In this document: piece after piece, positions 24,648-33,465 of the stretch
Layout of the letters: each line of letters starts with the position of its first letter
How positions within the stretch are numbered: the stretch's first letter is position 1
DNA from: Chloroflexota bacterium
Lineage (GTDB): Bacteria > Chloroflexota > Anaerolineae > Anaerolineales > Anaerolineaceae
Assembly (NCBI GenBank): GCA_016887485.1
Contig: CP069394.1
Coordinates: 1,798,001 to 1,862,000 of the forward strand
DNA length: 64,000 bases
Direction of reading: 5' to 3'
Program-made: the position numbers and the translations under genes
Notes under the pieces: model-generated
Seen by the model: only the letters and a program-made list of their open reading frames with translations
Databases searched by the model: none
Told to the model about the DNA's origin: nothing

Positions 24648-25586
24648 CTAACCTGCCTTGTTCTGCTTGAGTTTATAAGCCAACCAGCCCCGAACCTCTT
24701 TATATGCCAATACCGGATGAAAAATGGCAAAACTCACCATGCCCAGCAAGCGTGAATGGAGCTTAATGAGGGGAAAGACTTCAACTTCACGCCAAAAGCC
24801 TTTCCAGCCTAAGGGTTTTCGTTCAAGGCCGTTCTCTGTCAAAAGGTAGCGCGAATCCGTGGCATTGAAAATGGTACGCCGGCCGCCCGCCAGTTTGACG
24901 TTCACTTCCGTTTCCGGCTGGCGAAAATGGATCACCCCACCGGGTAAATGGGCATAATCATGGTTTTGGTGGATCACCGTGATCGCTGGTGTTGCATCCA
25001 CCAGCTTCCAACCCTGATAACGGGTCTGATACAACATCCAGTTATCCCACCCTGCTCGGCCAACAGCAAAATCGGGGATATCATCAAAGCATCCCCGCGG
25101 GTAGATGAAATAATCGCTGCCGGTTTGCCCGTGCAGCTTTCCCTTTTTACTGATCCAGGCTTTCAATTCCTGCGGCCATTCCCCACTGAAATCCACGGAC
25201 TCGGTGATATCCATATCATAACGCTGCCCCACAGCCAGGAATGGCTTGTCTGATTCCGCCAGGCGCTTTACGGCCGTGACCAAATCTGGCAGAAAGAGGA
25301 TATCCGCATTAGCATAAACCAATAAGGGCGAGTCGTTCAGATCGCGGCCAAGCTCAAAGATCGAGCTGATCAGCGGCGTGCCCTGCTGATTTGTGCGCAC
25401 GTCAGGCAAATGCGTAATGCCATATTCCGCACAGACCTCCGCTATCCCGGGGTCATCCCCGATCACCGCCACGGCAACCTCATCCCCCAACGCCAGCCAG
25501 TTGCGAAGGGTATTGCGCTGGATAGTGTTGATATGAGGGTTCTCAAAGGATTTCGGGGCGGTAAAAAGGGTTAGCAAAGGCGCCAT
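24648..25586 (-). CDS. GT-A-like glycosyltransferase
   Basis: A 312-residue soluble protein. The N-terminal half has FTAPKSFENPHINTIQRN, VAVAVIGDDPGIAEV and a DxD-type LVYANADILFLPDLV near residue 95. A later WDNWMLYQTRYQG acceptor-site segment and VIHQNHDYAHL are typical of a group of uncharacterised glycosyltransferases found in exopolysaccharide loci. The fold looks GT2-related, but the sequence is divergent. It sits in tight order between a methyltransferase (zero-base gap) and another glycosyltransferase, so it is surely part of the glycan operon. Donor and acceptor unknown. Confidence 0.68.
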   Translation of the reverse strand: MAPLLTLFTAPKSFENPHINTIQRNTLRNWLALGDEVAVAVIGDDPGIAEVCAEYGITHLPDVRTNQQGTPLISSIFELGRDLNDSPLLVYANADILFLPDLVTAVKRLAESDKPFLAVGQRYDMDITESVDFSGEWPQELKAWISKKGKLHGQTGSDYFIYPRGCFDDIPDFAVGRAGWDNWMLYQTRYQGWKLVDATPAITVIHQNHDYAHLPGGVIHFRQPETEVNVKLAGGRRTIFNATDSRYLLTENGLERKPLGWKGFWREVEVFPLIKLHSRLLGMVSFAIFHPVLAYKEVRGWLAYKLKQNKAG

Positions 25587-26468
25587 TTAGTCACCCTTCT
25601 CTGTCGGCAGGGAAAGCCAGGCCCGGTGCGGGAAGATCCGCTGGATCACCCGGCGATAGAGCATGGCAATTTTACGCTTTGGGCTGACATTTTTCTCTGG
25701 TCGAACAGCGCCAGGGTTTGATTTCGTTGCGTCAGGCGTGGCGAGAACCGTCAGGTACAAGTTCAGCAGGTTTGAACGGGGAACGCCATGCCGCGCCAAA
25801 TGCATAACATGAAAGCCCGCCTGCCTGAGGACTTCCTTCAAGGTATGCGGCGTGTAGCAGGCCAGGTGCGCCAGTTCATAGCTATCGTGAGCATAGAAAT
25901 TAGGCACTTCCAGTAACAGCAGCCCGTCATCCGTAAGCAGCCGTTCCCGAATGAGCCGCAGCATCCCGACCGGATCGGGCAGATGCTCCAGCACATGGCT
26001 CATGCTCACCAGATCAAACCGCTGGGGCTTGGCAGCAACCAGGTCCTCCACGCTGGGGAACATTCGAATTCCCTTTTGTTCGGCAAAAACCCGGTAGGCT
26101 TCACCCGGTTCCACGCCAGTGATCTTGCAGCCAAAAGCCTGATGAAAGGCCCCCAGCAGCACACCGGCTGATGCGCCGATATCCAGCATATTCGCCACTG
26201 CGCTCACCCCGGATTGCCGCACATTGGTTATCAAGTGCTGTGAGCGTTGGCCCTGCACCCAAAGGTCCTTAGCTGTTGGCTCCTCATGCGCCTGATAGAT
26301 CTTCCGGTAGGTGGTTGCATAAAATTCAGGGTCCGCTGCCTGGCTCTCCTCCTGAGATTGGAACACCAAACCGCAGTTTTCGCACTGGTAATAAATCAGG
26401 GGATACCCAAAGGATTCCGCCCGGTCAAATATCTTCTTTTGTTCCGATCCACAAAGTAAACAGGTCAT
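25587..26468 (-). CDS. class I methyltransferase with N-terminal zinc ribbon
   Basis: A 293-residue protein. It begins with a four-cysteine ribbon, CLLCGSE and CENCGLVF, in the first 35 residues. A methyltransferase core follows with MLDIGASAGVLLGAF (SAM motif I), ITGVEPGE and LVSMSHVLEHLPDP. Zinc-ribbon C-methyltransferases of this layout act on nucleotide-linked keto-deoxysugars, so it may add a methyl branch to a sugar of this glycan. The ATG at 26468 is chosen because GAGGAG lies five bases upstream and it gives the family start at the ribbon; the ATG four codons earlier has no such site. Confidence 0.82.
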   Translation of the reverse strand: MTCLLCGSEQKKIFDRAESFGYPLIYYQCENCGLVFQSQEESQAADPEFYATTYRKIYQAHEEPTAKDLWVQGQRSQHLITNVRQSGVSAVANMLDIGASAGVLLGAFHQAFGCKITGVEPGEAYRVFAEQKGIRMFPSVEDLVAAKPQRFDLVSMSHVLEHLPDPVGMLRLIRERLLTDDGLLLLEVPNFYAHDSYELAHLACYTPHTLKEVLRQAGFHVMHLARHGVPRSNLLNLYLTVLATPDATKSNPGAVRPEKNVSPKRKIAMLYRRVIQRIFPHRAWLSLPTEKGD

Positions 26469-26512
26469 GCAACTCCTCAAAAAAATTTGTGGCGCAATTA
26501 TAACACCGCGTC

Positions 26513-27283
26513 CTAACCGCGGTCATCCACGTCCTTAAATGTCTTGTGATGGATGCCGGCATTGATCGCACCCAGCTCGGGATGCGCCAGAAGATACTGG
26601 ACGGCCTCCGACATGCCGAAGTCATTGCCATTGCCAAAATGGGCGGTGATTTGGCGGATCAGCTCCAGGTCCTCCGGAGTATCAACTGTCAGCCGCACAT
26701 CGCCCCAATCCGGGGTGTGATCCACCAGCAGGGTCTTGAAACGACCAGGCTCCTCATAAAGATAGGGCATCACATGTTCACGGGCATATTTGGCGTCCGC
26801 TTCCTGCCAGGCGCGGGTGAGCGCGGCCATCGTCACCACTTCGGTATCCATGCCAATTGGGGTCGTGCGTTTCCAGGGTGGCGGCAAACGATTCGCCGCA
26901 AAATCCACATGTGCGTCCTCAAACGCGAGGACCGTTCGGTCAACCTCACCTGGATCCAGTAATGGGCAGTCCGCCGTAAGGCGAACGACCGTCTCCGCAT
27001 GATAGGTGACAGCCGCCTGAAAATAGCGGTCCAGGACATCATAGGGATCGCCCCGGAAAACCGGGAATCCCTGCTGATTGCAAAACACCTCCACCGGGTC
27101 ATCGCCGGCATCGGTCGTGGTGGCAACCACCACCTTCCCGACCGTCTGGGCATGACGGGCACGAACGACCACCCGATACAACATCGGCTGACCGCCGATA
27201 TCCCGCAGCACCTTACCCGGCAGCCGGCTGGATCCCATCCGGGCCTGGATAATGGCAACGGTATTTGAATTTCTATGCGTCAT
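26513..27283 (-). CDS. SpsF/PseF-type cytidylyltransferase
   Basis: A 256-residue nucleotidyltransferase. It has AIIQARMGSSRLPGKVL, the signature of the SpsF family, then VVVATTTDAGDD, VVRLTADCPLLDP (donor/metal site) and VRLTVDTPEDL. SpsF-type enzymes activate 2-keto acid sugars with CTP, and genes for them often sit beside a NeuB/SpsE-type synthase. Here the SAF-containing NeuB at 28543 is two genes away. The third Met after the first in-frame codon is used (ATG at 27283) because it starts the conserved domain. It is thus the probable CMP-synthetase partner of the second NeuB. Confidence 0.82.
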   Translation of the reverse strand: MTHRNSNTVAIIQARMGSSRLPGKVLRDIGGQPMLYRVVVRARHAQTVGKVVVATTTDAGDDPVEVFCNQQGFPVFRGDPYDVLDRYFQAAVTYHAETVVRLTADCPLLDPGEVDRTVLAFEDAHVDFAANRLPPPWKRTTPIGMDTEVVTMAALTRAWQEADAKYAREHVMPYLYEEPGRFKTLLVDHTPDWGDVRLTVDTPEDLELIRQITAHFGNGNDFGMSEAVQYLLAHPELGAINAGIHHKTFKDVDDRG

Positions 27284-27418
27284 GGCTATCAAATTTAATT
27301 TAACCTTATTATCTATTTACTGGTTTCATCGTATTTGCTCAATATAAACACAAATCATAATATCCAACAATTCTAAAATCTCACATCCTGGTCCAACAAC
27401 AGAAACAAACGTCTACAG

Positions 27419-28507
27419 TTACACCATCTTATAAGCCTTCAGCAGCTCGATAAAATTCCGCCGCCAATCCGCACGTTCTGTCGCTGTGACATGCGCCAGC
27501 CACCTATAGTCAAACTGCCCCGGGTCTCTCACCATTTCAACCAGTTTTGCCGTCAGGTCCACCGCAGAGCCATCCTCAAACAAACGACCATTCACACCAT
27601 CCTCCACCCACTCGCGGTTACTGGGGATATCCGAAACCAACACCGTTCGACCGCAAGCCATTGCTTCCAACAGTGAAATCGAAGAACCATCACTGTGCGA
27701 GGGGCTGACATAAAGATCTGCCGCATGATAATAGGCGGGTTGCCGTACCTGGCTGAGCCGGCCGGCGAAATGAACCACCTCGCCCAACGGGTCGAGGATC
27801 TTGTGGATCAACTCTGCTTGAGGGCCATCCCCAACCAGCAACAGCCGCAATTGGGGTTCCTGCCTGGCGGCCTTTGAAAAAGCCCGGGCCAGCAGGTCTA
27901 CCCCATAGAGCGGCGCCCAGGAGCGGTTGCAGAGTACCACAAAATTATCATTCCAACCCAGCTCCTCACGCAGGTCTTCCCCCTCCTCAAAACCATTGGT
28001 TTGAGAAAAGGTATCAAGGTCCACTCCCCAGGGGAATAAAACCATCTTTTCATGCGGGAAGCCAAATCCCGCTGCTGCATCCGCCACTGCCTGGCAATCA
28101 CCCAGGAAGACGTCCGTCCGGTCCAATGTGCACTGGGTGGCGTAACGCATCCACGGGCTGCGCTGGGCCGTCCGCAACAGGTCCGAGCCCCAGGACATTG
28201 TCACCAGGGGATGGTATCCAATCAGTGCCGTCAACAAGGCAGGTCCTTGCACCGGTCCGGCGTGCACCAGGTCAGGCTTGAGGTCGGCTAAAAATGTGGA
28301 GAGCTGTTTCGCTCCCGCCTGCCAGCCTGCCCAATGGGTAAGTTCCGGCAGCCCCTCCGGCCATTCACATTCCGTGATGCCCTTGGGAGTCAGCGGCTCA
28401 CAGGCCTTCAGCCGAAGCGCAAAAACCTGATGTTCTGACCCCGCCAAAGCCGACAGAAATCGCCGGTCGTGCGGCGTATCTCGTTCGGTGAAGTAGAGGA
28501 CTCGCAT
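27419..28507 (-). CDS. family 4 glycosyltransferase
   Basis: A 362-residue GT-B enzyme. The N-terminal domain starts RVLYFTERDTPHDRRF. The C-terminal domain has the retaining-GT4 donor site with VVLCNRSWAPLYGVDLLARAF, LLLVGDGPQAE and the E-x7-E motif DGSSISLLEAMACGRTVL. It should transfer a sugar from a nucleotide donor with retention. A 126-base AT-rich gap separates it from the SpsF-like gene downstream, and 35 bases separate it from the NeuB gene upstream. Specificity unknown. Confidence 0.88.
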   Translation of the reverse strand: MRVLYFTERDTPHDRRFLSALAGSEHQVFALRLKACEPLTPKGITECEWPEGLPELTHWAGWQAGAKQLSTFLADLKPDLVHAGPVQGPALLTALIGYHPLVTMSWGSDLLRTAQRSPWMRYATQCTLDRTDVFLGDCQAVADAAAGFGFPHEKMVLFPWGVDLDTFSQTNGFEEGEDLREELGWNDNFVVLCNRSWAPLYGVDLLARAFSKAARQEPQLRLLLVGDGPQAELIHKILDPLGEVVHFAGRLSQVRQPAYYHAADLYVSPSHSDGSSISLLEAMACGRTVLVSDIPSNREWVEDGVNGRLFEDGSAVDLTAKLVEMVRDPGQFDYRWLAHVTATERADWRRNFIELLKAYKMV

Positions 28508-28542
28508 CAGGTCTCGTTTTCAGTTAAATTAGTTGGTCTCGT

Positions 28543-29613
28543 TCAGGAATTCCCAAATTGCGACCAGCGCAGATCCTGCCCGGCCGGGATTCGTTCCAGC
28601 ACTTTCAATCCGATCAGATCATCAACCTCATACGGCATGATCGCGCCCGTTGATGCCGGTCGCAACACGTCAATCATCTCACGCGTCACGATCTCACCGA
28701 GTTGCAGGTCCCGCGCGGCCCGCAGGCAACGCCGCTGGATCACCACAGTTTCCATTTCATTGTCCGCCACAAACTTGTCGCCGGAACCCATCGCCCTTTC
28801 CAGCTGTCGGGTGGCCCTGACCATCTCGGCCCAGGTTTGCGGGTTCATTGCAAAGGGATGATCTGGCCCTTCCCGGTTATTATCATCCGTGAAGTGCTTT
28901 TCCACCACCCTTGCGCCCAATGTCACCGCACCCAGCACAGTCGCATGGCCGTGGGTGTGATCCGAAAGGCCCAAAATCAGGTCCGGGTACATCGAATGAT
29001 AGGTCCTGAGCACATTCAGGTGAATATTGTCAAAATTGCCGTCCGCGGCGGTGTAATTGGTATTGCATTGCATCAGCACCAGTTGGGGATTGATCGCCAA
29101 AATCGCTTCCACAGCCCGCTGCACATCGCCAATGGTGGAGGCGCCGGTTGCCAGCAGCACCGGCTTGCCCTTGCTAGCCATCCGCTCACAGGCTTCAATC
29201 CAAGTGATATCCCCTGAACCGATCTTGTAGGCCGGGACGTAGTCTTCCAGCATATCAATCGCCTCAAAGTCATAGGGCGAGGAGAAATAGTCGATCCCCA
29301 CCTCGTCACAGGTCTGCTTCAACACCGGCGTCCAGTCAAAGGGGACTGAGGCTGAGGCATAGACTTCCGACACGGACTTCTTCCATTTGGCCTGGTGAGA
29401 CACCTGGCCGTTCATGTGGGTGAAGCCGTAATCCGAGACGATCTTGGGCGCCTGGAAGTTTTGGAACTTGGCGGCGTCCGCTCCAGCTTCTTTGGCCAGG
29501 CGGATCAGGAGCTTGGCGCGCTCCAGGCTGCCGTCATGGTTGGCGGCGATATCTGCAATGAAATAAGTGGGATGTTCTTTTCCAATCAGGTGATTGCCAA
29601 TCTTCAATTCCAT
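28543..29613 (-). CDS. neuB: NeuB-type nonulosonate synthase with SAF domain
   Basis: A 356-residue synthase of the sialic/legionaminic/pseudaminic acid type. The barrel has FIADIAANHDGSLE, AAKFQNFQAPK, YFSSPYD, KIGSGDITW, LLATGASTIGDV and LGLSDHTHGH. The last 60 residues, from RRCLRAARDLQLGEIV to KVLERIPAGQDL, form the antifreeze-like SAF domain that covers the active site in NeuB dimers. It is only distantly like the other NeuB at 17622, so the two are not a recent duplication. The ATG at 29613 has GGAGG five bases upstream. It follows a PseB-like dehydratase and a reductase in the same direction, which may prepare its amino-sugar substrate. Confidence 0.9.
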   Translation of the reverse strand: MELKIGNHLIGKEHPTYFIADIAANHDGSLERAKLLIRLAKEAGADAAKFQNFQAPKIVSDYGFTHMNGQVSHQAKWKKSVSEVYASASVPFDWTPVLKQTCDEVGIDYFSSPYDFEAIDMLEDYVPAYKIGSGDITWIEACERMASKGKPVLLATGASTIGDVQRAVEAILAINPQLVLMQCNTNYTAADGNFDNIHLNVLRTYHSMYPDLILGLSDHTHGHATVLGAVTLGARVVEKHFTDDNNREGPDHPFAMNPQTWAEMVRATRQLERAMGSGDKFVADNEMETVVIQRRCLRAARDLQLGEIVTREMIDVLRPASTGAIMPYEVDDLIGLKVLERIPAGQDLRWSQFGNS

Positions 29614-29642
29614 GTCATCCTCCACCAAGTTTTTATGTAGCG

Positions 29643-30560
29643 TCAGGCTCGATAACCCTGCAGGGTCTGTGGGTAACCTTCAACCCAGCGGTCATAAAAC
29701 CGGGTCAGTCCCGCTTCCACACCGGGCAGGGCATGCCCCAGCGCTGTCTGTAATTTTTCCGTATTCAGAGTCAGATTCAATGACCGGGGCACAATCCGAT
29801 TTTCTTTTTCTGCCTGCACAGGCTCAATAAGATCAGGGTTTAGGCCAAATTGCTGGGCGATCCGTACCGCGAAGTCATATTTACTCAAATGCTCCGATGC
29901 GACCACATGATACACCCCGCTCAATCGCTTTTCAATCATCTCCAACAACGCCTGCGCCAGATCTTCGACATAAAGCGGGCAGAACACCGTATCGGTAAAG
30001 CCCTTCATCGGTTCACCGGCGGTCAGCTGGTTGAAAAAGAATTCCGCCAGGCTGCGCTTGCCGGAAAGGCTCCAGCCATAAAAGACCGTGCGGGCGATGA
30101 TCGCATCCGGATTAGCGGATTGAACAGCCTGCTCACCGGCCAGTTTGGCGCGGCCATAAATGCTGAGCGGCCCGGTGGGGTCCGTTTCGCGATAGTCTCC
30201 CTTGACACCATCAAATACCGCATCGGTAGAGATATGCACAAACGGCACACCCCAACCTTGAGCAGCTGCGGCGAGCTTTCCGGGGACTTCGGCATTCAAT
30301 TTTTGGGTCAGCTCAGGCTGTTGTTCAGCCAAATTGATGCTGGCAATTGCGGCGCAGTGAATGATCGCATCCGGTTGGCTGGCCTCGACAACTTGCAAGG
30401 CCGCATCCGTCTCCAGCAGGTTTGCCTGCCGGACCTCAAACGGAACGCCCTGCAGCGAGCGGGAATGGACCAGCCCGGTCACCTCATCCCCCTGACGAGC
30501 GGCCACCAGGCTGAGGTTCAGCCCTAAGAGCCCGCTTGCGCCGGTCACCAGGAGTCGCAT
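29643..30560 (-). CDS. RmlD/RfbD-like NAD(P)-dependent sugar reductase
   Basis: A 305-residue extended SDR. It has RLLVTGASGLLGLN at the start, DAIIHCAAIASINLAEQQ, HISTDAVFDG and YGRAKLAGEQ with the catalytic Tyr and Lys, the pattern of dTDP-4-dehydrorhamnose reductase. Its ATG overlaps the stop of the PseB-like dehydratase gene by one base (TAATG). It therefore probably reduces that enzyme's 4-keto product, much as FnlB/CapF-type reductases follow UDP-GlcNAc dehydratases. It has no cupin tail, unlike CapF. No dTDP-sugar genes (rmlA, B, C) are in the window, so a rhamnose role is unlikely. Confidence 0.82.
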   Translation of the reverse strand: MRLLVTGASGLLGLNLSLVAARQGDEVTGLVHSRSLQGVPFEVRQANLLETDAALQVVEASQPDAIIHCAAIASINLAEQQPELTQKLNAEVPGKLAAAAQGWGVPFVHISTDAVFDGVKGDYRETDPTGPLSIYGRAKLAGEQAVQSANPDAIIARTVFYGWSLSGKRSLAEFFFNQLTAGEPMKGFTDTVFCPLYVEDLAQALLEMIEKRLSGVYHVVASEHLSKYDFAVRIAQQFGLNPDLIEPVQAEKENRIVPRSLNLTLNTEKLQTALGHALPGVEAGLTRFYDRWVEGYPQTLQGYRA

Positions 30561-31558
30561 TAGTTAGCGGGACCTTTCTTTTCAAAAGGTGCGACAAGAT
30601 CTTTGATGCCCTCCAACGAGAGCCACTCGGTGTTGTTATCGCTGGCATAGTGATAGTCATCCGGCAGCGCCTTGCCAAGATCCTGCCAGTGGTGCCCAAA
30701 CCAGAGCGCCGCGGCGGGCTGAACCACGTACATATCGTCCAGTTCAACGGTGGTGCGGGCCTCATCTTCTGAGATCAGGACTTCGTGCAGCTTCTCGCCG
30801 GGGCGAATGCCGATCACCTTGATCTCAGCCTCAGGGGCAATCGCCTTAGCCAGGTCGGTCATTTTCATGCTGGGGATCTTCGGGACGAAGACCTCGCCGC
30901 CATCCATCTGTTCAATGCAGCGGATGACGAAGCGCACGCCCTGGTCCAGCGAAATCCAGAAACGGGTCATGCGGTCATCGGTCAGGGTCACCTGGCCGCT
31001 GTCACGCTGTTTAATGAACAGGGGGACCACACTGCCGCGAGAGCCCACCACGTTACCATAGCGGACGCAACTGAAGCGGGTGTTGGTGCCGCCGGCATAG
31101 GCGTTGCTCTGCACCATCAGTTTTTCGGCGGCCAGCTTTGTGGCGCCATAGAGGTTCACCGGATTGACGGCTTTATCGGTGCTGAGCGCCAGCACCTTTT
31201 CCACACCGGCATCCAATGCGGCATCAACCACATTGCTGCTGCCGAGGATATTGGTCTTGATCGCTTCCATCGGGTTATATTCACAAGCGGGCACCTGTTT
31301 GAGCGCCGCAGCGTGCACTACAATGTCCACACCATTAAAAGCCCGCTTGAGCCGGGGCAGGTCACGGATATCGCCGATGAAATAGCGCAGGTTGGGCTGA
31401 TTGAAGCCTGCCATCCGCATTTCATGCTGTTTCAGTTCGTCACGGCTGAAAATGATCAACCGGGCGGGGTGATATTCCTTGAGCATCACTTCCACAAACT
31501 TCTTGCCAAAGGAACCCGTTCCTCCGGTCACCAGTATGTTCTTATTGGTCCAATCCAT
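30560..31558 (-). CDS. pseB: PseB/FlaA1-like UDP-GlcNAc 4,6-dehydratase
   Basis: A 332-residue NAD-dependent dehydratase, often also a C5 epimerase. It has ILVTGGTGSFGKKFV, VVHAAALKQVPACEYNP, ALSTDKAVNPVNLYGATKLAAE with the catalytic Tyr-Lys, and RYGNVVGSRGSV, all characteristic of PseB/CapE/FlaA1 short dehydratases. Three ATG codons follow each other; the third (31558) has the best distance to AGGAG. It makes a UDP-4-keto-6-deoxy-HexNAc, the first step of pseudaminic acid or of several dideoxy aminosugars. PseC (aminotransferase), PseH and PseG are not in this window, so a pseudaminic acid product is not shown. Its neighbour is an RmlD-like reductase. Confidence 0.88.
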   Translation of the reverse strand: MDWTNKNILVTGGTGSFGKKFVEVMLKEYHPARLIIFSRDELKQHEMRMAGFNQPNLRYFIGDIRDLPRLKRAFNGVDIVVHAAALKQVPACEYNPMEAIKTNILGSSNVVDAALDAGVEKVLALSTDKAVNPVNLYGATKLAAEKLMVQSNAYAGGTNTRFSCVRYGNVVGSRGSVVPLFIKQRDSGQVTLTDDRMTRFWISLDQGVRFVIRCIEQMDGGEVFVPKIPSMKMTDLAKAIAPEAEIKVIGIRPGEKLHEVLISEDEARTTVELDDMYVVQPAAALWFGHHWQDLGKALPDDYHYASDNNTEWLSLEGIKDLVAPFEKKGPAN

Positions 31559-31586
31559 CATCATTCTCCTGGAATTTTTTAAAAAA

Positions 31587-32498
31587 TTATATCGTAGTCA
31601 CTGGTTCTTCAACCAGAGGTTTGGAAACAACCACCAGCGGGTATTGGCCGATCCGGCCCAGCCAGCGGGGGAAAATGGTTTCCAGTCCATAGATCACCTT
31701 CAGCCAGAAATTCCCGCCCCATTCAGGGTAGATCACAGCCCGCAAGAAAGCCACGTTCACACTGCGCCAAACCAGAATATCAAAGGGCATCTTGCCGCTC
31801 AACGCCTCAGTCAGCCATTCAGCGGTCAACTTCTGCACAAATGTCCCAGCCGGGCCGTTCTTCTTTTCTTCAGGTTCAGCAGCGTTCTGAGCAACCGGTT
31901 TTGCTGCCACCGGCTCAATCTCCTGCTTTTTCACCCGCCGCAGCCACCAATTGTGGAAACGGGCCGTTCTATTCATAAAGGGTTTCAGCCGCACCATCAA
32001 TGGGGCATTGGTCCAGCCGTTGACAATCGCCATCTTGCGTCCGGGTTTCAATGCCCGGTAAAGTTCCTCATAGGCCGGGAGCTTGTCTTCCATCGGTACA
32101 TGGTGAATGGTGTGCAGGGAGACAATCCCATCAAAAGCGTCAGATTTGAAAGGCAGGTGGGCAATATCAGCCACCACATAGCGACCTTTCTCGCCCAGGC
32201 GCTTACGGGCTTCCTGCATGGCAACAATCGAGATATCCATACACACTCGAGCTTTATAGCCCTCAGAGTAGGTCAGATATTCGGGATATTGCACCGGCCC
32301 GGAGCCGGCATCCAGCAGGAAGTCACCTTCCGGGGCTAAATGGCGGTTGATCCGCAGGTGGCATTTATGGATATAGTCACGTGAGACAGGACGCAAGTCT
32401 TCATATTCCGCGTTCTGGTAGACCTCGCCGCTGACCATCTGCCAGCCCACGCGGTCATAAAACTCACGCACATTTTTCTTTATATTCTCATCACTCAT
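31587..32498 (-). CDS. class I SAM-dependent methyltransferase
   Basis: A 303-residue protein. The core has DFLLDAGSGPVQYPEYL (a variant SAM motif I), CMDISIVAMQEAR, VVADIAHLPFKSDAFDGIVSLHTIHH and ELYRALKPGRKMAI, all standard for Methyltransf_11-type enzymes. A predicted disordered linker rich in Glu, Lys and Ala (around residues 210-235) precedes a C-terminal hydrophobic region. The upstream in-frame start at 32657 would overlap the radical SAM gene by 137 bases, so the Met at 32498 (MSDENIKKN) is used. It likely methylates a sugar or a lipid-linked glycan together with the radical SAM protein. Confidence 0.8.
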   Translation of the reverse strand: MSDENIKKNVREFYDRVGWQMVSGEVYQNAEYEDLRPVSRDYIHKCHLRINRHLAPEGDFLLDAGSGPVQYPEYLTYSEGYKARVCMDISIVAMQEARKRLGEKGRYVVADIAHLPFKSDAFDGIVSLHTIHHVPMEDKLPAYEELYRALKPGRKMAIVNGWTNAPLMVRLKPFMNRTARFHNWWLRRVKKQEIEPVAAKPVAQNAAEPEEKKNGPAGTFVQKLTAEWLTEALSGKMPFDILVWRSVNVAFLRAVIYPEWGGNFWLKVIYGLETIFPRWLGRIGQYPLVVVSKPLVEEPVTTI

Positions 32499-32520
32499 TC
32501 TGTCGTACTTCCAATATTCT

Positions 32521-33459
32521 CTAGATTTTTTCCGCTGCCATCTCCGACTCAGCGGTTTTGGCTGCCTGGCGGGCCAGACAGCCACCCTGGCACCAATTTG
32601 TCTGATGCCGGGGACAAGCATCCCATTGCGGGGCAAGATATCGATCCCGCCGCTCAAACCATTCCCGAGCGGATTGCAAATCCATTAATTTCTGCAGATC
32701 CAGGCTTGGCCCGTTTGAAAAAGCAAAGCAGCGCCAGGCTCGCAGACCCGGGCCCACATCCAGGGCGGGTGAACAGTCAAAACGCAGAATCGTGCCTGCC
32801 CGGATCAACTGCTCAATCTGGCGGTCATCAAAGTGACAGCGCATGAATCCGCAATCAAAGTTCAAGCGGATGTTATCCACGGCCAGCTCAGTCGCCCAGT
32901 CGGCAATTGAGGCATGCGCCGCTGCCAGGTGCTTTTCGGGCAGGTAGACATTCGTCCCGCCGATGATCGGTTGAGCCAGGCCCAGCCGGATCACCTGCCT
33001 GAGGCCATACTCTCGGATCAGATGCCGGTGCATTGAAAGGTCAAAGTCCGGTTTTGTCACCGTGAAGCCCAGGCTAACTTTTTCACCCAGGGCAGCCAGG
33101 TTGTTAAGGATTTCGGTCTGCTGATCCTCCGAATAGAAAGACCAATCATTCAGGTTCAGCAGCACCCGATAGGGCAGGTCCGGCGCAGTTTGCCGGAGGA
33201 CCGGCTGAGTACCATTGGTAAAGACCGTGACGATATAGCCATGCTCGTTTGCCAGCCGCATCACTTCCGGATAGCGGGAATGCAAAGTGGGCTCACCGCC
33301 CATCAACCGGACTTCATCAACATCCGGGTTTAGCCTATTGAACAGGAGCCATTCAAGCTCCCGCAATGTCATTTCCTGTTTCCCTGTCCCGCTCCTCAGT
33401 GACTGCTCAAAACAGTAGTCGCATGCCAGGTTACAGGCTGTGGTCAGCAGGATGTTCAT
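32521..33459 (-). CDS. radical SAM protein with SPASM-like C-terminus
   Basis: A 312-residue enzyme. The radical SAM cluster motif CNLACDYC (C-x3-C-x2-C, residues 9-16) is followed by VDEVRLMGGEPTLH (the GGE motif) and TVFTNGTQ. The C-terminal part contains a second set of cysteines (FDCSPA, WRCFAF, DACPRHQTNWCQGGC), which look like an auxiliary iron-sulfur or SPASM-type site. It may carry out a difficult oxidation or C-C/C-N change on a sugar. It overlaps no neighbour but lies six bases after the 33466 gene's stop. The reaction cannot be assigned from sequence. Confidence 0.82.
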   Translation of the reverse strand: MNILLTTACNLACDYCFEQSLRSGTGKQEMTLRELEWLLFNRLNPDVDEVRLMGGEPTLHSRYPEVMRLANEHGYIVTVFTNGTQPVLRQTAPDLPYRVLLNLNDWSFYSEDQQTEILNNLAALGEKVSLGFTVTKPDFDLSMHRHLIREYGLRQVIRLGLAQPIIGGTNVYLPEKHLAAAHASIADWATELAVDNIRLNFDCGFMRCHFDDRQIEQLIRAGTILRFDCSPALDVGPGLRAWRCFAFSNGPSLDLQKLMDLQSAREWFERRDRYLAPQWDACPRHQTNWCQGGCLARQAAKTAESEMAAEKI

Positions 33460-33465
33460 GCGGTC

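Noticed and set aside
29643-30560. dTDP-rhamnose reductase (rmlD)
   Set aside because: The sequence is RmlD-like, but rmlA, rmlB and rmlC are absent and it is coupled to a UDP-GlcNAc dehydratase, so a rhamnose role is not supported.
28543-31558. complete pseudaminic acid pathway
   Set aside because: PseC, PseG and PseH are absent from the window; PseB and a NeuB-type synthase alone do not establish the product.
30785-31582. 265-codon plus-strand frame opposite pseB
   Set aside because: It is fully covered by a clear dehydratase gene with all motifs; no recognisable protein motif on the plus strand.
31587-32657. longer N-terminus of the methyltransferase
   Set aside because: The extra 53 codons overlap the radical SAM gene and do not resemble the family; the Met at 32498 fits the domain start.
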